A stretch of DNA of 64,000 nucleotides from VXNF01 sp964291305 (lineage in GTDB: Bacteria; Actinomycetota; Acidimicrobiia; Acidimicrobiales; CATQHL01): the NCBI GenBank assembly GCA_964291305.2, contig OZ219783.1, positions 372,001 through 436,000 on the forward strand, written 5' to 3'. Positions 1 through 8,774 of this stretch are shown here, in pieces (position 1 is the stretch's first letter; every line of letters begins with the position of its first letter). Under the pieces are notes generated by a model. That model was given only the letters and a program-made list of their open reading frames with translations. It was not told the DNA's origin and searched no databases. Position numbers and translations under genes: made by a program.

Positions 1-503
1 TGAAGACCGCCGTGGGCACCTTGAAGGCTGACTTGCAGCAGTTCCGCGAGCTAGAAGCCTTTGCCGCCTTCGGTTCCGACCTTGACGCCGTGTCGAAGGC
101 CCAACTGGAGCGTGGCTATCGGCTGACCGAACTGCTAAAGCAGGGAATCAACAGTCCCATGCCCGTGGAAGAGCAAGTCATCTCCATATTTGCTGGCACC
201 AGCGGCCGCCTTGACTCCATTGATATCGAGGATGTGCCGCGCTTTGAGTCCGAGTTGCTGGAGTTCGCCCGCAGCAAGCACGCTGACCTGCTGCGGACCA
301 TAATCGATACGGGTGCTGCTGACCCGGCTGCCGTCGAAGCCGTGGTGACATCGTTTGCCGAGCAGTTCCAGCCCAGCGTTGCTGAACACGGGTCGGAGCC
401 AGAAGCTGCCGAGCAGGCCGACGCTTCCAGCAGCATGGTTGACTCAGATCGAACGCTGCCCGAGGAGGAGATAGACCGTCCCGAACTCGAAGAATCCTCC
501 TAG
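1..503 (+). CDS. atpA: F1Fo ATP synthase subunit alpha, C-terminal part
   Basis: The reading frame is open from the first base, so only the C-terminal part (about 167 residues) is present. It matches the helical C-terminal domain of the alpha subunit: an LKADLQQFRELEAFAAFGSD stretch, then QLERGYRLTELLKQ and SPMPVEEQVISIFAGTSG, all typical of AtpA. Alpha alternates with beta in the F1 hexamer and binds nucleotide at non-catalytic sites. The last 35 or so residues form an acidic Ser/Glu-rich tail longer than in most homologues. Its stop codon lies inside the Shine-Dalgarno sequence of atpG, as expected for a coupled operon. The internal GTG at 12 is not the start. Confidence 0.95.
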   Translation, partial: KTAVGTLKADLQQFRELEAFAAFGSDLDAVSKAQLERGYRLTELLKQGINSPMPVEEQVISIFAGTSGRLDSIDIEDVPRFESELLEFARSKHADLLRTIIDTGAADPAAVEAVVTSFAEQFQPSVAEHGSEPEAAEQADASSSMVDSDRTLPEEEIDRPELEESS

Positions 504-515
504 GAGGGTCGGGTA

Positions 516-1415
516 ATGCCGGGTGGCGAGGAGCGGATACTCCGGCGTCGGATCTCTTCGGTCCAGTCCACGAAGAAGATCACGAGGGCTATGGAGTTGA
601 TCGCTGCTACGCGGGTCGTCAAGGCCCAACAGCGGGCTCACGCCGCTCGCCCCTATGCCAACCGCATCACGAGCGTCATCGAGGACCTAGCGGCCGCAGG
701 CGCGGCTACTGAGCACGCCCTGTTGCGCCAGAGTGACGAAATCCGCCGGGTGGCCTACGTCGTGTTTACCTCAGATCGGGGCTTGGCCGGACCTTACAAC
801 TCCTCTGTGATCAGGGCGGCTGAGCGAGAGATCATGGCTGGTACCCGCCAGGGACGGGATTACTCGCTCATTCTCATAGGGCGCAAAGCCAGAGACTACT
901 TCAGGTTTCGTAACTACCAGATAGGCGCCTTCTTCGAAGGTATGAGCGATACGCCGCGTTACGCAGATGCTCGGACCCTTTCCCAAGAGGTCTCCGAGAG
1001 GTTCGTCTCTGGTGCTGTGGACCAGGTGATTTTGGTTTACATGGAGTTTTTCTCGCTGGGATCGCAGAAGGTGGCGGTGCGGCGCTTCCTGCCGCTGGCC
1101 ACCATTGAGGAGATCGCCCAACTAGGTGGCGGCAGTGCCGAGGCGCGGGCCTCCTTCGAGTTTGAGCCCTCTCCTTCGGGGGTGCTGGAGGTGCTGTTGC
1201 CCCGCTACGTGGAGAGCCGACTTTTCTCGGCTCTGCTGGACGCTGCCGCGTCCGAGCACGCCAACCGGCAACGGGCCATGAAAGCGGCTACCGATAACGC
1301 CGAGGAACTGATAGTGAAGCTGACCCGCATGATGAACCGTGCCCGCCAGGACGCCATTACGACTGAGATCATGGAGATCGTGGGCGGAGCCGAGGCCCTG
1401 CGCAGCGCTGGCTAG
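516..1415 (+). CDS. atpG: F1Fo ATP synthase subunit gamma
   Basis: The product (299 residues) is the rotating central stalk of F1. The N-terminal coiled-coil helix (RRRISSVQSTKKITRAMELI) and the C-terminal helix with ASEHANRQRAMKAATDNAEE are the two conserved ends of the family; the middle Rossmann-like part has SDRGLAGPYN. Length is normal. The ATG start follows AGGAGGG at about 502-508 with good spacing. It sits 12 bp after atpA and 60 bp before atpD in the usual alpha-gamma-beta-epsilon order. Confidence 0.96.
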   Translation: MPGGEERILRRRISSVQSTKKITRAMELIAATRVVKAQQRAHAARPYANRITSVIEDLAAAGAATEHALLRQSDEIRRVAYVVFTSDRGLAGPYNSSVIRAAEREIMAGTRQGRDYSLILIGRKARDYFRFRNYQIGAFFEGMSDTPRYADARTLSQEVSERFVSGAVDQVILVYMEFFSLGSQKVAVRRFLPLATIEEIAQLGGGSAEARASFEFEPSPSGVLEVLLPRYVESRLFSALLDAAASEHANRQRAMKAATDNAEELIVKLTRMMNRARQDAITTEIMEIVGGAEALRSAG

Positions 1416-1475
1416 GCGCCGCGCTGGAGTTGCCTACAGCCACCCGACTAGTTCGAAGGTGATGAGGAGAGAAAG

Positions 1476-2903
1476 ATGAGCGAATCCACCAAGCAAGGCA
1501 GGGTCGTGGCAATCGCCGGCCCAGTGATTGACGCCGAGTTCCCACCCGATGCCCTGCCAGAGATCAACACGGCGGTGTCATTCGACGTGACCATGGACGG
1601 TGAGACGGTAACGGTACTGGCCGAGGTTGCCCAGCAGATCGGTGAAGGCCGGGTTCGGGCCATTGCTTTGCGCCCTACCGATGGGCTGACCCGCGGCACC
1701 CCAGTACGCAACCTGGGTCGGGGTATCACCGTGCCGGTGGGTGACGTAACGCTGGGCCATGTCTGGAACGTGCTCGGCGACTGTCTCGACGTTGACCGCG
1801 ACACCCTGGATGTAGACGAAGAGTGGGAGATCCACCGTCCGGCACCACCGTTTGACGAACTAGAGCCTTCCACCCAAATGTTCGAGACTGGCATCAAGGT
1901 CATCGACTTGCTGACCCCCTACAAGCAGGGCGGCAAGATCGGCTTGTTCGGCGGCGCCGGTGTTGGCAAGACGGTGCTTATCACTGAGATGATCCGTCGA
2001 GTCGCCGAGCAGCACGGCGGGGTCTCGGTGTTCGCCGGCGTGGGCGAGCGCACCCGAGAAGGCACCGACTTGTTCCTAGAGATGGGCGAGTCGGGGGTGC
2101 TCGAGAAGGCTGCTTTGGTGTTCGGACAGATGGACGAGCCGCCCGGGGTTCGCCTGCGCGTCGGCCTGGCGGGGGTGACTATGGCGGAGTACTTCCGCGA
2201 TGTCCAGAATCAGGATGTTTTGCTGTTCATCGACAACATCTTCCGGTTTGTGCAGGCCGGCTCGGAGGTGTCCACGCTGCTGGGACGAATGCCCTCGGCT
2301 GTGGGCTACCAGCCCACGCTGGCCGACGAGATGGGCGAGTTGCAGGAACGAATCACCACTACCCGGGGCCGCTCTATCACGTCGCTGCAGGCGGTATATG
2401 TGCCTGCTGACGATTACACCGATCCGGCGCCGTTTACCTCGTTTACCCACTTCGATGGCACCACCGAGTTATCGCGGGATATCGCAGCCCTAGGCATCTA
2501 CCCGGCAGTAGACCCGCTGGCCTCCACCTCCACCATCCTTACGCCCGAGGTTGTCGGCGACCGGCACTACCGAGTCGCCCGACGGGTACAGGAAATCCTG
2601 CAGCGCTACAAGGAACTCCAGGACATAATTGCCATCCTGGGTCTTGACGAGCTGTCGGAGGAGGACAAGGTCACGGTGTCTCGCGCCCGCAAGGTGCAGC
2701 GTTTCCTGTCTCAGCCCATGTTCGTGGCCGAGGTGTTCACCGGCATGCCGGGAATCTTTACATCCACTTCCGAAACCGTCGAGAGCTTTGAGGCTCTGGT
2801 CTCCGGTGAGCTGGACGACCTGCCCGAGCAGGCCTTCTTCATGGTAGGTGGGGCCAGCGATGTCCAGCGCAAGGCTGCCCAGCTGCAGGCACAGGCGGCG
2901 TAG
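1476..2903 (+). CDS. atpD: F1Fo ATP synthase subunit beta
   Basis: This is the catalytic subunit of F1 (475 residues). It carries the P-loop GGAGVGKT at about residue 155, the GERTREGTDL segment with the catalytic glutamate region, the Walker B strand DVLLFIDNIFRF, and the beta-subunit signature PAVDPLASTS. A purine-rich GATGAGGAGAGAAAG precedes the ATG. The gene is full length with no sign of disruption. It is followed after one base by atpC. Confidence 0.98.
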   Translation: MSESTKQGRVVAIAGPVIDAEFPPDALPEINTAVSFDVTMDGETVTVLAEVAQQIGEGRVRAIALRPTDGLTRGTPVRNLGRGITVPVGDVTLGHVWNVLGDCLDVDRDTLDVDEEWEIHRPAPPFDELEPSTQMFETGIKVIDLLTPYKQGGKIGLFGGAGVGKTVLITEMIRRVAEQHGGVSVFAGVGERTREGTDLFLEMGESGVLEKAALVFGQMDEPPGVRLRVGLAGVTMAEYFRDVQNQDVLLFIDNIFRFVQAGSEVSTLLGRMPSAVGYQPTLADEMGELQERITTTRGRSITSLQAVYVPADDYTDPAPFTSFTHFDGTTELSRDIAALGIYPAVDPLASTSTILTPEVVGDRHYRVARRVQEILQRYKELQDIIAILGLDELSEEDKVTVSRARKVQRFLSQPMFVAEVFTGMPGIFTSTSETVESFEALVSGELDDLPEQAFFMVGGASDVQRKAAQLQAQAA

Positions 2904-2904
2904 C

Positions 2905-3303
2905 GTGTCACTACAAGTGGAGTTGGTGTCGCCCGAGGAGGTTGTAGTCACGACGAGCGCCTCGATGGTGGTGGTACGGACCACCGATGGGGACATCGCC
3001 TTCCAACCAGGTCACGTTCCCTTCGTTGGGGTGCTGCTACCGGAGCGGGTGCGGATCTATGGCGAAGACGGAGATGCCCAACTTATCGCGGTTCACAGCG
3101 GCTTTGTGGAGGTCTCCGGCGACCAGGTTGCGATCCTGTCCGACGTAGCCGAACTAGCGGCTGAGATCGACGAGGACCGTGCTAGAGCGGCGGCTGAGCG
3201 GGCTCGTGCGGCGCTGACCGCTGATCCCGACGACGCCGTGGCTACTGCGGCTTTGAAGCGAGCTGAGATCCGCCTGGCGGTGGCAGCGGGCAGCACCCAC
3301 TGA
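2905..3303 (+). CDS. atpC: F1Fo ATP synthase subunit epsilon
   Basis: The product (132 residues) connects the gamma stalk to the c-ring and regulates ATP hydrolysis. The N-terminal beta-sandwich (VELVSPEEVVVTTSASMVVV, then DIAFQPGHVPFVGVL) and the C-terminal two-helix part rich in Ala/Arg fit AtpC. I place the start at the GTG one base after the atpD stop. An upstream ATG at 2848 in the same frame would overlap atpD by 56 bases and add a non-homologous peptide. There is no strong Shine-Dalgarno, so translation is probably coupled to atpD. It is the last gene of the operon. Confidence 0.93.
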   Translation: MSLQVELVSPEEVVVTTSASMVVVRTTDGDIAFQPGHVPFVGVLLPERVRIYGEDGDAQLIAVHSGFVEVSGDQVAILSDVAELAAEIDEDRARAAAERARAALTADPDDAVATAALKRAEIRLAVAAGSTH

Positions 3304-3419
3304 GTGGCTAAGCCTCGAAGGCGATAAGAGCGAGCGATAGCGCGCCGCAGCCGGTAGAAACGAACACAGCTCCCCTGAAGTTCTGTGCAGGGTGGCTTGC
3401 CGGTGGAGGAGATCACGCG

Positions 3420-4214
3420 ATGAAGCAAGTCACGTGGGATCGGGCGCTCGTGACCGGAGCCTCCACAGGCATTGGTAAGGCCATTGTCCAGGAGTTAGCG
3501 CGCCAAGGCACCGACTTGGTGTTGGTGGCGCGTAACGCCGACCGTCTAGAGCGGATCGCCGGGTCGCTGGAAGTTAGCGCGGAGGTTTTACCGGCCGATC
3601 TCACCGATCCTGCTCAACTTGCTGCCGTAGCTCGCCGGTGCGCCGACGACTCCAAGCCGATCGACCTGCTAGTCAACAACGCCGGGATATGGAGCTTCGG
3701 CCCTCTCACCGCCCCGGCTGGCGACCTTGCTGACTCCATGGTGGCGCTCAATGTTGCTGCCGTTGTGGCGCTCAGTCGGGCAGCCGTCACCCAGATGGTG
3801 GCCAATGGTCGGGGCTCCATCCTCAACATCTCCTCAATCGCCGGTCTGCAGCCGCTGCCCTATGAGGCGGTCTACGCCGCCACAAAGGTGTTCGTGACAT
3901 TCTTCGGGCAGGGTCTGCACGAAGAACTCCGCGACACCGAGGTGTTCGTCACAACTGTCACCCCGGGGCTGACCCGCAGCGAACTGCATGCCCGGGCCGG
4001 TCAGCAGCGCCAGATCAGCCGTGCCCCCGGCTGGCTGTGGATGGAGGCTGAGCAGGTGGCTTACCTGGCGCTCCGTGCTGCTTCGCGCCGCCGGGTGGTC
4101 TACGTACCGGGGTTGGGGTACAAGATTGCCTCAAGCTTGGCGGAGGTAATGCCCCGCACCTTCATCCGCAAGGTCGCCGCAGCTATCAACAGAGGTCGAG
4201 CGCGCCTCATCTGA
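3420..4214 (+). CDS. short-chain dehydrogenase/reductase (SDR) family oxidoreductase
   Basis: The product (264 residues) is a classical SDR. It has the Rossmann dinucleotide motif TGASTGIG at residues 12-19, the NNAG motif, a conserved serine in NISSIAG and the active-site YAATK. These give the Asn-Ser-Tyr-Lys tetrad of an NAD(P)-dependent oxidoreductase. The C-terminal region resembles the DltE/YqjQ-like group that acts on lipid or keto substrates, but the substrate cannot be read from sequence. GGAGGAG lies 8 bases before the ATG. It stands alone, 117 bp after atpC and convergent with the importer at 4254-7188. Confidence 0.88.
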   Translation: MKQVTWDRALVTGASTGIGKAIVQELARQGTDLVLVARNADRLERIAGSLEVSAEVLPADLTDPAQLAAVARRCADDSKPIDLLVNNAGIWSFGPLTAPAGDLADSMVALNVAAVVALSRAAVTQMVANGRGSILNISSIAGLQPLPYEAVYAATKVFVTFFGQGLHEELRDTEVFVTTVTPGLTRSELHARAGQQRQISRAPGWLWMEAEQVAYLALRAASRRRVVYVPGLGYKIASSLAEVMPRTFIRKVAAAINRGRARLI

Positions 4215-4253
4215 AGCCCGCCGCGACCGGATGGCCGGCCTCGCGCCACGGCC

Positions 4254-5417
4254 TCAGTTCATCGATGCCCATATGAGTTCGTTGCCGTCGTAGAGCTTTG
4301 GGACAACGTTGGCGTCCAGCATTGACAGCCAGTCGGGCTTGTCTTCCAAGACGCCTAGTTCCACAAGGTTCTGGATCTCGTCGCCTAGCCGGGGCACGTC
4401 CAGCTGGCCGATCACGAGACCTTCTGGAGTTATTTCCTCGATGATCTTCTGGTCGGTCCTCCAGCGGTACAGCTCGTGCTCTTGGGCGAGAAACATCTGG
4501 TTACCGGCCGCTTCGATCCGCTCGAAGGCCAAGTTGATTGCTGCTTCGGGGTTCTCCGCGGCGAAGTAGTAGCCGCGCAGGCCGGCCCGCACGAAGTCCT
4601 CTACTGCCGTCGGATGCTCCTGGTAGAACGACCTCGTCGTCATATAAATAGCGAAGCTGGCAGGCACTTCGTAGTCCAGCGGATCGAAGGTGAGGTAGCT
4701 AATACCCGCCAGATCGAGCCAGCGCGGCTCGTTGGAGCGGTAGACCGGCAGGGCATCGATTCCGAGAGCGAAGTGCTCAACAGGGTTGAAGCCCTCTAGC
4801 AGCAGTTCGTCAAAGGTCCCGCGCTGGAGCCCAGCCTTGGCGATCATGGCCTGAATGGCGATGGGAATGTCACCCTTGATCCCCATCGTCATGCCTGCCA
4901 GATCGGTGAGATCCCCAACGCCCGAGGTGGGGTCGACCAGCAACTGGGAGATTGCCGTGTGTCCTAACTGGGCGAATCCCATAAGGTTGGCTTCACCGCG
5001 CACGTTGCTGGTGACGAGTTCGCCGAAGGTGGCGGTCACGCCAAGTTGCGCGGCACCGGCCGCCAGCGCAGCGCTGTTGCCTGGAGCGAAGCCGGGTTGG
5101 ATCTCAACATCCAGGCACATTTCGTCGAAATAGCCCTTGTCCTTGGCAACGACCACTTCGATGATGCCAGCCGCGGCTGCGAAGTCGAAGCCCGTCATGA
5201 AGATCAGCGGTCCTGCAGCTCGATTGGCCTCGCAGCGTTCGGCCGTGCTGAAGGCGGGTAGTCCGTCGGGGGTTATTACCTCGACGGTTTCGGCGTCTGC
5301 GGAAGCCTCGGTGTCTGGCGCAGAGTTTTCTGCACACGAGGCGGCCAGGAGAGCGAAAAAGCAGGCTAGCAAGACGAACAAACAGCGGATCCCTAGTAGC
5401 GGGGAGTAGTTTAACAT
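4254..5417 (-). CDS. ABC transporter substrate-binding lipoprotein, NMT1/THI5-like
   Basis: The product (387 residues) has a signal peptide ending in a lipobox (LLAASC, lipid-modified Cys about residue 28), so it should be a membrane-anchored binding protein. The mature part, with GYFDEMCLDVEIQPG and GAAQLGVT, follows the NMT1/SsuA-like fold that binds thiamine or riboflavin precursors, sulfonates or nitrate. The ligand is not determined by sequence alone. AGGGGGA precedes the ATG. It is the last gene of a minus-strand operon: ATPase (6334-7188), permease (5489-6337), then this protein after a 71-bp gap. Confidence 0.85.
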   Translation of the reverse strand: MLNYSPLLGIRCLFVLLACFFALLAASCAENSAPDTEASADAETVEVITPDGLPAFSTAERCEANRAAGPLIFMTGFDFAAAAGIIEVVVAKDKGYFDEMCLDVEIQPGFAPGNSAALAAGAAQLGVTATFGELVTSNVRGEANLMGFAQLGHTAISQLLVDPTSGVGDLTDLAGMTMGIKGDIPIAIQAMIAKAGLQRGTFDELLLEGFNPVEHFALGIDALPVYRSNEPRWLDLAGISYLTFDPLDYEVPASFAIYMTTRSFYQEHPTAVEDFVRAGLRGYYFAAENPEAAINLAFERIEAAGNQMFLAQEHELYRWRTDQKIIEEITPEGLVIGQLDVPRLGDEIQNLVELGVLEDKPDWLSMLDANVVPKLYDGNELIWASMN

Positions 5418-5488
5418 AGTTCGATCCCCCTAAGGTGATAACTACTGGATTAGCGAAGGTTCTGCCACGAGTATTGGCCCACGCCTTC

Positions 5489-6337
5489 TCAGCGCGTAGA
5501 CGACGATGTGCCCAGAAGATCCTGGGAGCTGTGCCATCGGAGTGTTCGCTGCTCAACCGCCGCCAGAATCAGGTTAGCGATCACACCAATGCCAGCGAGG
5601 ACGAATATCGAACCCCACAGTTGGTCGATGAGTAGCCGGGTCTGGCCCACGCGAGCGGTGTTACCCAGACCCTCGGTGGAGCCGCCGAACATCTCGCCGA
5701 TTACCGCCCCCACCAGCGACAGCCCTATGCAGAGCCTCCCAGCGGAGAATAGGTACGGTAAGGACTGCGGGAAGCGCAACTTGGCAAAGATCTCTATCTT
5801 GCTGGCTGAGACCGAGCGCAGCAACTCGTAGGTGTTCGGATCCACCGAGCGCAGGCCGGTGAACTGGTTGATAGTGAAGGGGACGTAGCAGAACACGGCT
5901 GCTACTAGCACCTTGGGCCAGTAGCTGAAGCCGAACCAGATGAGGAAGACCGGCGCTAGCACTGCTACCGGCGTGCTCTGGAGCAAGACAATCACAGGCA
6001 TAGAGGCGCGCTCCATGAAGCGGGAATGCGCCATGAACGTGGCCACGATAAGCGACGCTCCAAGTGCCAGCCCATAACCCCAGATGGCTTCGATCAAGGT
6101 GACGCGCGCGTGGCGCCAATAGAAGCCCGGTTCGTCAGCAAGATGTACGAGAATGCTCGATGGGGTCGGCAGTGTGAGGCGCGAGACAGCGAAAACCCGC
6201 ACGTAGAACTCCCAGATGGCGAAGACGACTCCGAGTCCCACGAGCGGTGCCAGGGTCATTGCCGATCGGTGGAGATGTTTGGGGGGCTGTTGCGGAGGCT
6301 GGCTTGCGGCGTCAGGTTGGTTGGCACCGAGAGTCAT
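5489..6337 (-). CDS. ABC transporter permease, SsuC/TauC/ThiX-like
   Basis: The product (282 residues) is an integral membrane protein with about six hydrophobic segments and the binding-protein-dependent permease EAA-type loop around YELLRSVSASKIEIFAKLRFP, which docks the ATPase. It resembles permeases of the nitrate/sulfonate/pyrimidine-precursor class. Its ATG overlaps the stop of the ATPase gene by 4 bp (ATGA), so the two are translationally coupled. A proline- and glutamine-rich N-terminal stretch of about 25 residues precedes the first membrane segment. Confidence 0.88.
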   Translation of the reverse strand: MTLGANQPDAASQPPQQPPKHLHRSAMTLAPLVGLGVVFAIWEFYVRVFAVSRLTLPTPSSILVHLADEPGFYWRHARVTLIEAIWGYGLALGASLIVATFMAHSRFMERASMPVIVLLQSTPVAVLAPVFLIWFGFSYWPKVLVAAVFCYVPFTINQFTGLRSVDPNTYELLRSVSASKIEIFAKLRFPQSLPYLFSAGRLCIGLSLVGAVIGEMFGGSTEGLGNTARVGQTRLLIDQLWGSIFVLAGIGVIANLILAAVEQRTLRWHSSQDLLGTSSSTR

Positions 6338-7188
6338 CGGTCTACTACCTCGCTGAGGACTCGGCGCACGTTGCGCATATGCGCCAGGAAGCGTTCGTCG
6401 TCCTCCAAGGTTGCCGAACGGGGTCGGGGGAGGCTGATTACCTCGGAGTGGACGATACGCCCGGGTTTGGCTGCCATTACCAGCACCCGATCTGAGAGGA
6501 TTATTGCTTCGGGGATGCTGTGGGTCACGAAGATCACCGTGTGGCCGGTTAGTTCCCAGAGATTCAGCAGCAGGTAGCGCATCTCGTTACGGGTGATTTC
6601 ATCCAGAGCTGAGAAGGGTTCATCCATCAGCAACACAGGGGCCCCGAGCGCGAAGCATCGGACCAGCGAGACCCGCTGTTGCATGCCGCCGGATAGTTCT
6701 TTTGGCAACCGGTCTAGGAAGTCTCCAAGGCCAACCGCCTCGAGCAGTTCGCTGATCTTGGCCGCGCCAAGGGGCGGGTACTTGGCGCCTCGCCGGTTCA
6801 CCTCTGCCAGCAGGGTTACGTTGCGACGCACGCTGCGCCATGCCAACAGCGACGGTGTCTGTGGGACGAATCCAATTTGCTTGGAGTCGCGGGCCTGTGC
6901 CGGGCTATTACCACCCACCTCTACGGCTCCAAGTTCGTGTGGCAGTAGACCGCCCACAACCCGCAACAAGGTGGACTTACCGCAGCCGCTCGGACCGATG
7001 AGACTAACGAACTCGCCCGGCTGAATCTGGATGTGAATATCTGTCAACGCCTGCAGATAGCTGCGTCCGGTCTTGAACCACTTGGAGACCCCACAGATGG
7101 AGACGGGGGTGCCGATGCTGCGGTCTGAGGATCTGGGCGCGACTGTCGCGCTCCCGCCGGAGGTCACAGCGACATGGTAAACGGGCAA
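6334..7188 (-). CDS. ABC transporter ATP-binding protein, SsuB/TauB-like
   Basis: A single-domain ABC ATPase (up to 284 residues). It has Walker A GPSGCGKST, Q-loop in VPQTP, signature LSGGMQQRV, Walker B VLLMDEPFSAL and H-loop THSIPEA. It powers the importer formed with the next two genes. The longest reading frame starts at TTG 7188 without a ribosome binding site; GTG at 7167 is an alternative, so the first few residues are uncertain. The promoter should lie in the roughly 100 bp shared with the divergent AIM24-family gene. Confidence 0.88.
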   Translation of the reverse strand: MPVYHVAVTSGGSATVAPRSSDRSIGTPVSICGVSKWFKTGRSYLQALTDIHIQIQPGEFVSLIGPSGCGKSTLLRVVGGLLPHELGAVEVGGNSPAQARDSKQIGFVPQTPSLLAWRSVRRNVTLLAEVNRRGAKYPPLGAAKISELLEAVGLGDFLDRLPKELSGGMQQRVSLVRCFALGAPVLLMDEPFSALDEITRNEMRYLLLNLWELTGHTVIFVTHSIPEAIILSDRVLVMAAKPGRIVHSEVISLPRPRSATLEDDERFLAHMRNVRRVLSEVVDR

Positions 7189-7290
7189 CTAGCGCGGGTC
7201 GTGACTACTCGTGATCCCTCGTGGCCCCAGGCGACCATGGGCTACGTGGATTGCCAGAGTGAGCGCCGGCGGATGTGCCATGATCTTTTC

Positions 7291-8079
7291 ATGGCACAAA
7301 GTCACGAAATCGAATACCGCATTGGCGGAGACGACCTGCAGTTCGTGGAGGTCTGGTTGGATCCTCATGAGACGGTGATCGGCGAAGCTGGGGCCATGAT
7401 GTACATGAACCCTGGCATCACCTTCGAGGCCAAGATGGGCGACGGGGCCGACCCTGAAGAGGGCACCTGGAGCAAGCTGAAGTCGGCCGGCAAGCGGGCG
7501 TTGGCGCAGGAGTCTGTCTTTCTTACCCACTTCACCAACAGCGGCGGGGGTAAATCCAGCGTGGCCTTCGCGGCTGAGTTCCCCGGCAAGATCGTGCCTG
7601 TGGACCTTGCCCAGCACGGCGGCCGCATCGTATGCCAGAAGGACGCCTTCCTCTGTGCCGCCTTGGGCACAAGGATCGACATCGCCTTCCAACGCAAGTT
7701 CGGGACGGGTCTCTTTGGCGGGGAGGGTTTCATCTTGCAGAGCCTCACCGGTGATGGCTTGGCGTTCCTGTCGGCCGGCGGGACGGTGCTGCGGCGCCAA
7801 CTCAAGGGCGAGCAACTGCGCGTCGACACGGGTTGCATCGTGGCATTTGAGCAAAGCATCGAATATGGCATTGAGCGGGCCGGAAATCTCAAGTCCAGCA
7901 TCTTCGGCGGTGAGGGGCTGTTCCTGGCCACGCTCTCTGGACACGGGGCGGTTTGGCTGCAGTCGCTGCCCTTCTCCCGGCTGGCTGACCGTATTCTCAG
8001 CGCCGCCGCACCCTTGCCTGGGGCCTCCAAGGGCGAGGGCTCGGTGATCGGGGATATCTCGAAGCTGTTCGAGCGCTAA
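7291..8079 (+). CDS. AIM24/TIGR00266 family protein
   Basis: The product (262 residues) matches the AIM24-like family of all-beta proteins: EYRIGGDDLQFVEVWLDPHE at the start, GEAGAMMYM, two FGGEG-type turns (GLFGGEGFILQSLTG and IFGGEGLFLATLSG), VDTGCIVAFE, and the terminal VWLQSLP. Function is unknown in bacteria; the mitochondrial namesake affects membrane organisation. I chose ATG 7291 because homology starts there. The frame is open from 7174, but that part overlaps the divergent ATPase gene and is not conserved. No clear Shine-Dalgarno is visible, so it may be leaderless. Its stop overlaps the convergent neighbour by 4 bp. Confidence 0.85.
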   Translation: MAQSHEIEYRIGGDDLQFVEVWLDPHETVIGEAGAMMYMNPGITFEAKMGDGADPEEGTWSKLKSAGKRALAQESVFLTHFTNSGGGKSSVAFAAEFPGKIVPVDLAQHGGRIVCQKDAFLCAALGTRIDIAFQRKFGTGLFGGEGFILQSLTGDGLAFLSAGGTVLRRQLKGEQLRVDTGCIVAFEQSIEYGIERAGNLKSSIFGGEGLFLATLSGHGAVWLQSLPFSRLADRILSAAAPLPGASKGEGSVIGDISKLFER

Positions 8080-8642
8080 TCCCCAGCGCCTTCCTCCACC
8101 GGCGCGGCGAGGCGGCTAGGCGACCGGCGAGGCCGTAATATCGCCGGATCTCCAGTGGCTGACTCTCGAGCGGGATCGGGAGGTTGAGGCTCTTCGGAGA
8201 CGGCAATGCCGATGCCCAGGTGGCCCTCAATGCGAGCCACCCTTACCCGTACCGAGGCCATCTCCTTGGTCAGCCCTTTGATTTCCTCGGTGACTAGCTC
8301 GAACTTCTTGTCGAACTTGTCCTCCAGGTGAGTGAGGCGATTGTCGAATTTGCCCCCCAGGTGAGTGAGGCGATTGTCGAACTTGCCCTCAAGTTGTATG
8401 AGGCGATTGTCGAACTTGTTCTCCAGGCGGATGAGTCGCTCGTCGAACTTATCGTCGACGCGGTCGAATTTCTCTTCCAACTTGTTGTCCATTTGGCCGA
8501 ACTTATCGTCGACGGCTAAGAATCTCTGGTCAATCCGATCGAAGCCTCGTCGCATCTCGCGCAACAAGTAGCCGAAAGTGGCAAGGACGACACCGAGGAT
8601 CGAAACCCAGGCCACAATGGTTTCCAGGTTGCCGGTCTGCAT
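8076..8642 (-). CDS. hypothetical membrane-anchored coiled-coil protein with 11-residue repeats
   Basis: The product (188 residues) has one N-terminal membrane segment (about residues 8-25), then a long charged coiled coil built from near-identical 11-residue units of the type LEGKFDNRLIQ, and a Pro/Arg-rich C-terminus. I recognise no enzymatic domain. Similar single-TM coiled-coil proteins are common in bacteria and may act as scaffolds or in envelope organisation, but that is only analogy. The start at 8642 is chosen because a very strong Shine-Dalgarno (AGGGAGGAGAT) lies just upstream; the frame extends to 8714. It is convergent with the AIM24-family gene. Confidence 0.7.
   Translation of the reverse strand: MQTGNLETIVAWVSILGVVLATFGYLLREMRRGFDRIDQRFLAVDDKFGQMDNKLEEKFDRVDDKFDERLIRLENKFDNRLIQLEGKFDNRLTHLGGKFDNRLTHLEDKFDKKFELVTEEIKGLTKEMASVRVRVARIEGHLGIGIAVSEEPQPPDPARESATGDPAILRPRRSPSRLAAPVEEGAGD
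8308..8472. repeat. tandem 33-bp repeats, about five units, inside a coding region
   Basis: Units starting with TTGTCGAA (or CTCGTCGAA) recur every 33 bp at 8308, 8341, 8374, 8407 and about 8440. The central units differ at only a few positions. Each encodes 11 residues, so length changes keep the coiled-coil frame. Confidence 0.9.
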
Positions 8643-8774
8643 CTCGCTGATCTCCTCCCTAGGCGGGAATCGGACCACCTCCGTGAAGAAGATCTGCCCG
8701 ATTCGTTGTCTCAAGGGAAGCCGCGAGTGAGCGTATCACCGATCGAGGGATTTCGCCATGCCCGGCTCTTTCCT

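Noticed and set aside
7189..7290. Riboswitch (TPP or FMN) ahead of the NMT1-type importer
   Set aside because: Only about 100 bp separate the divergent starts, and no conserved riboswitch core is recognisable.
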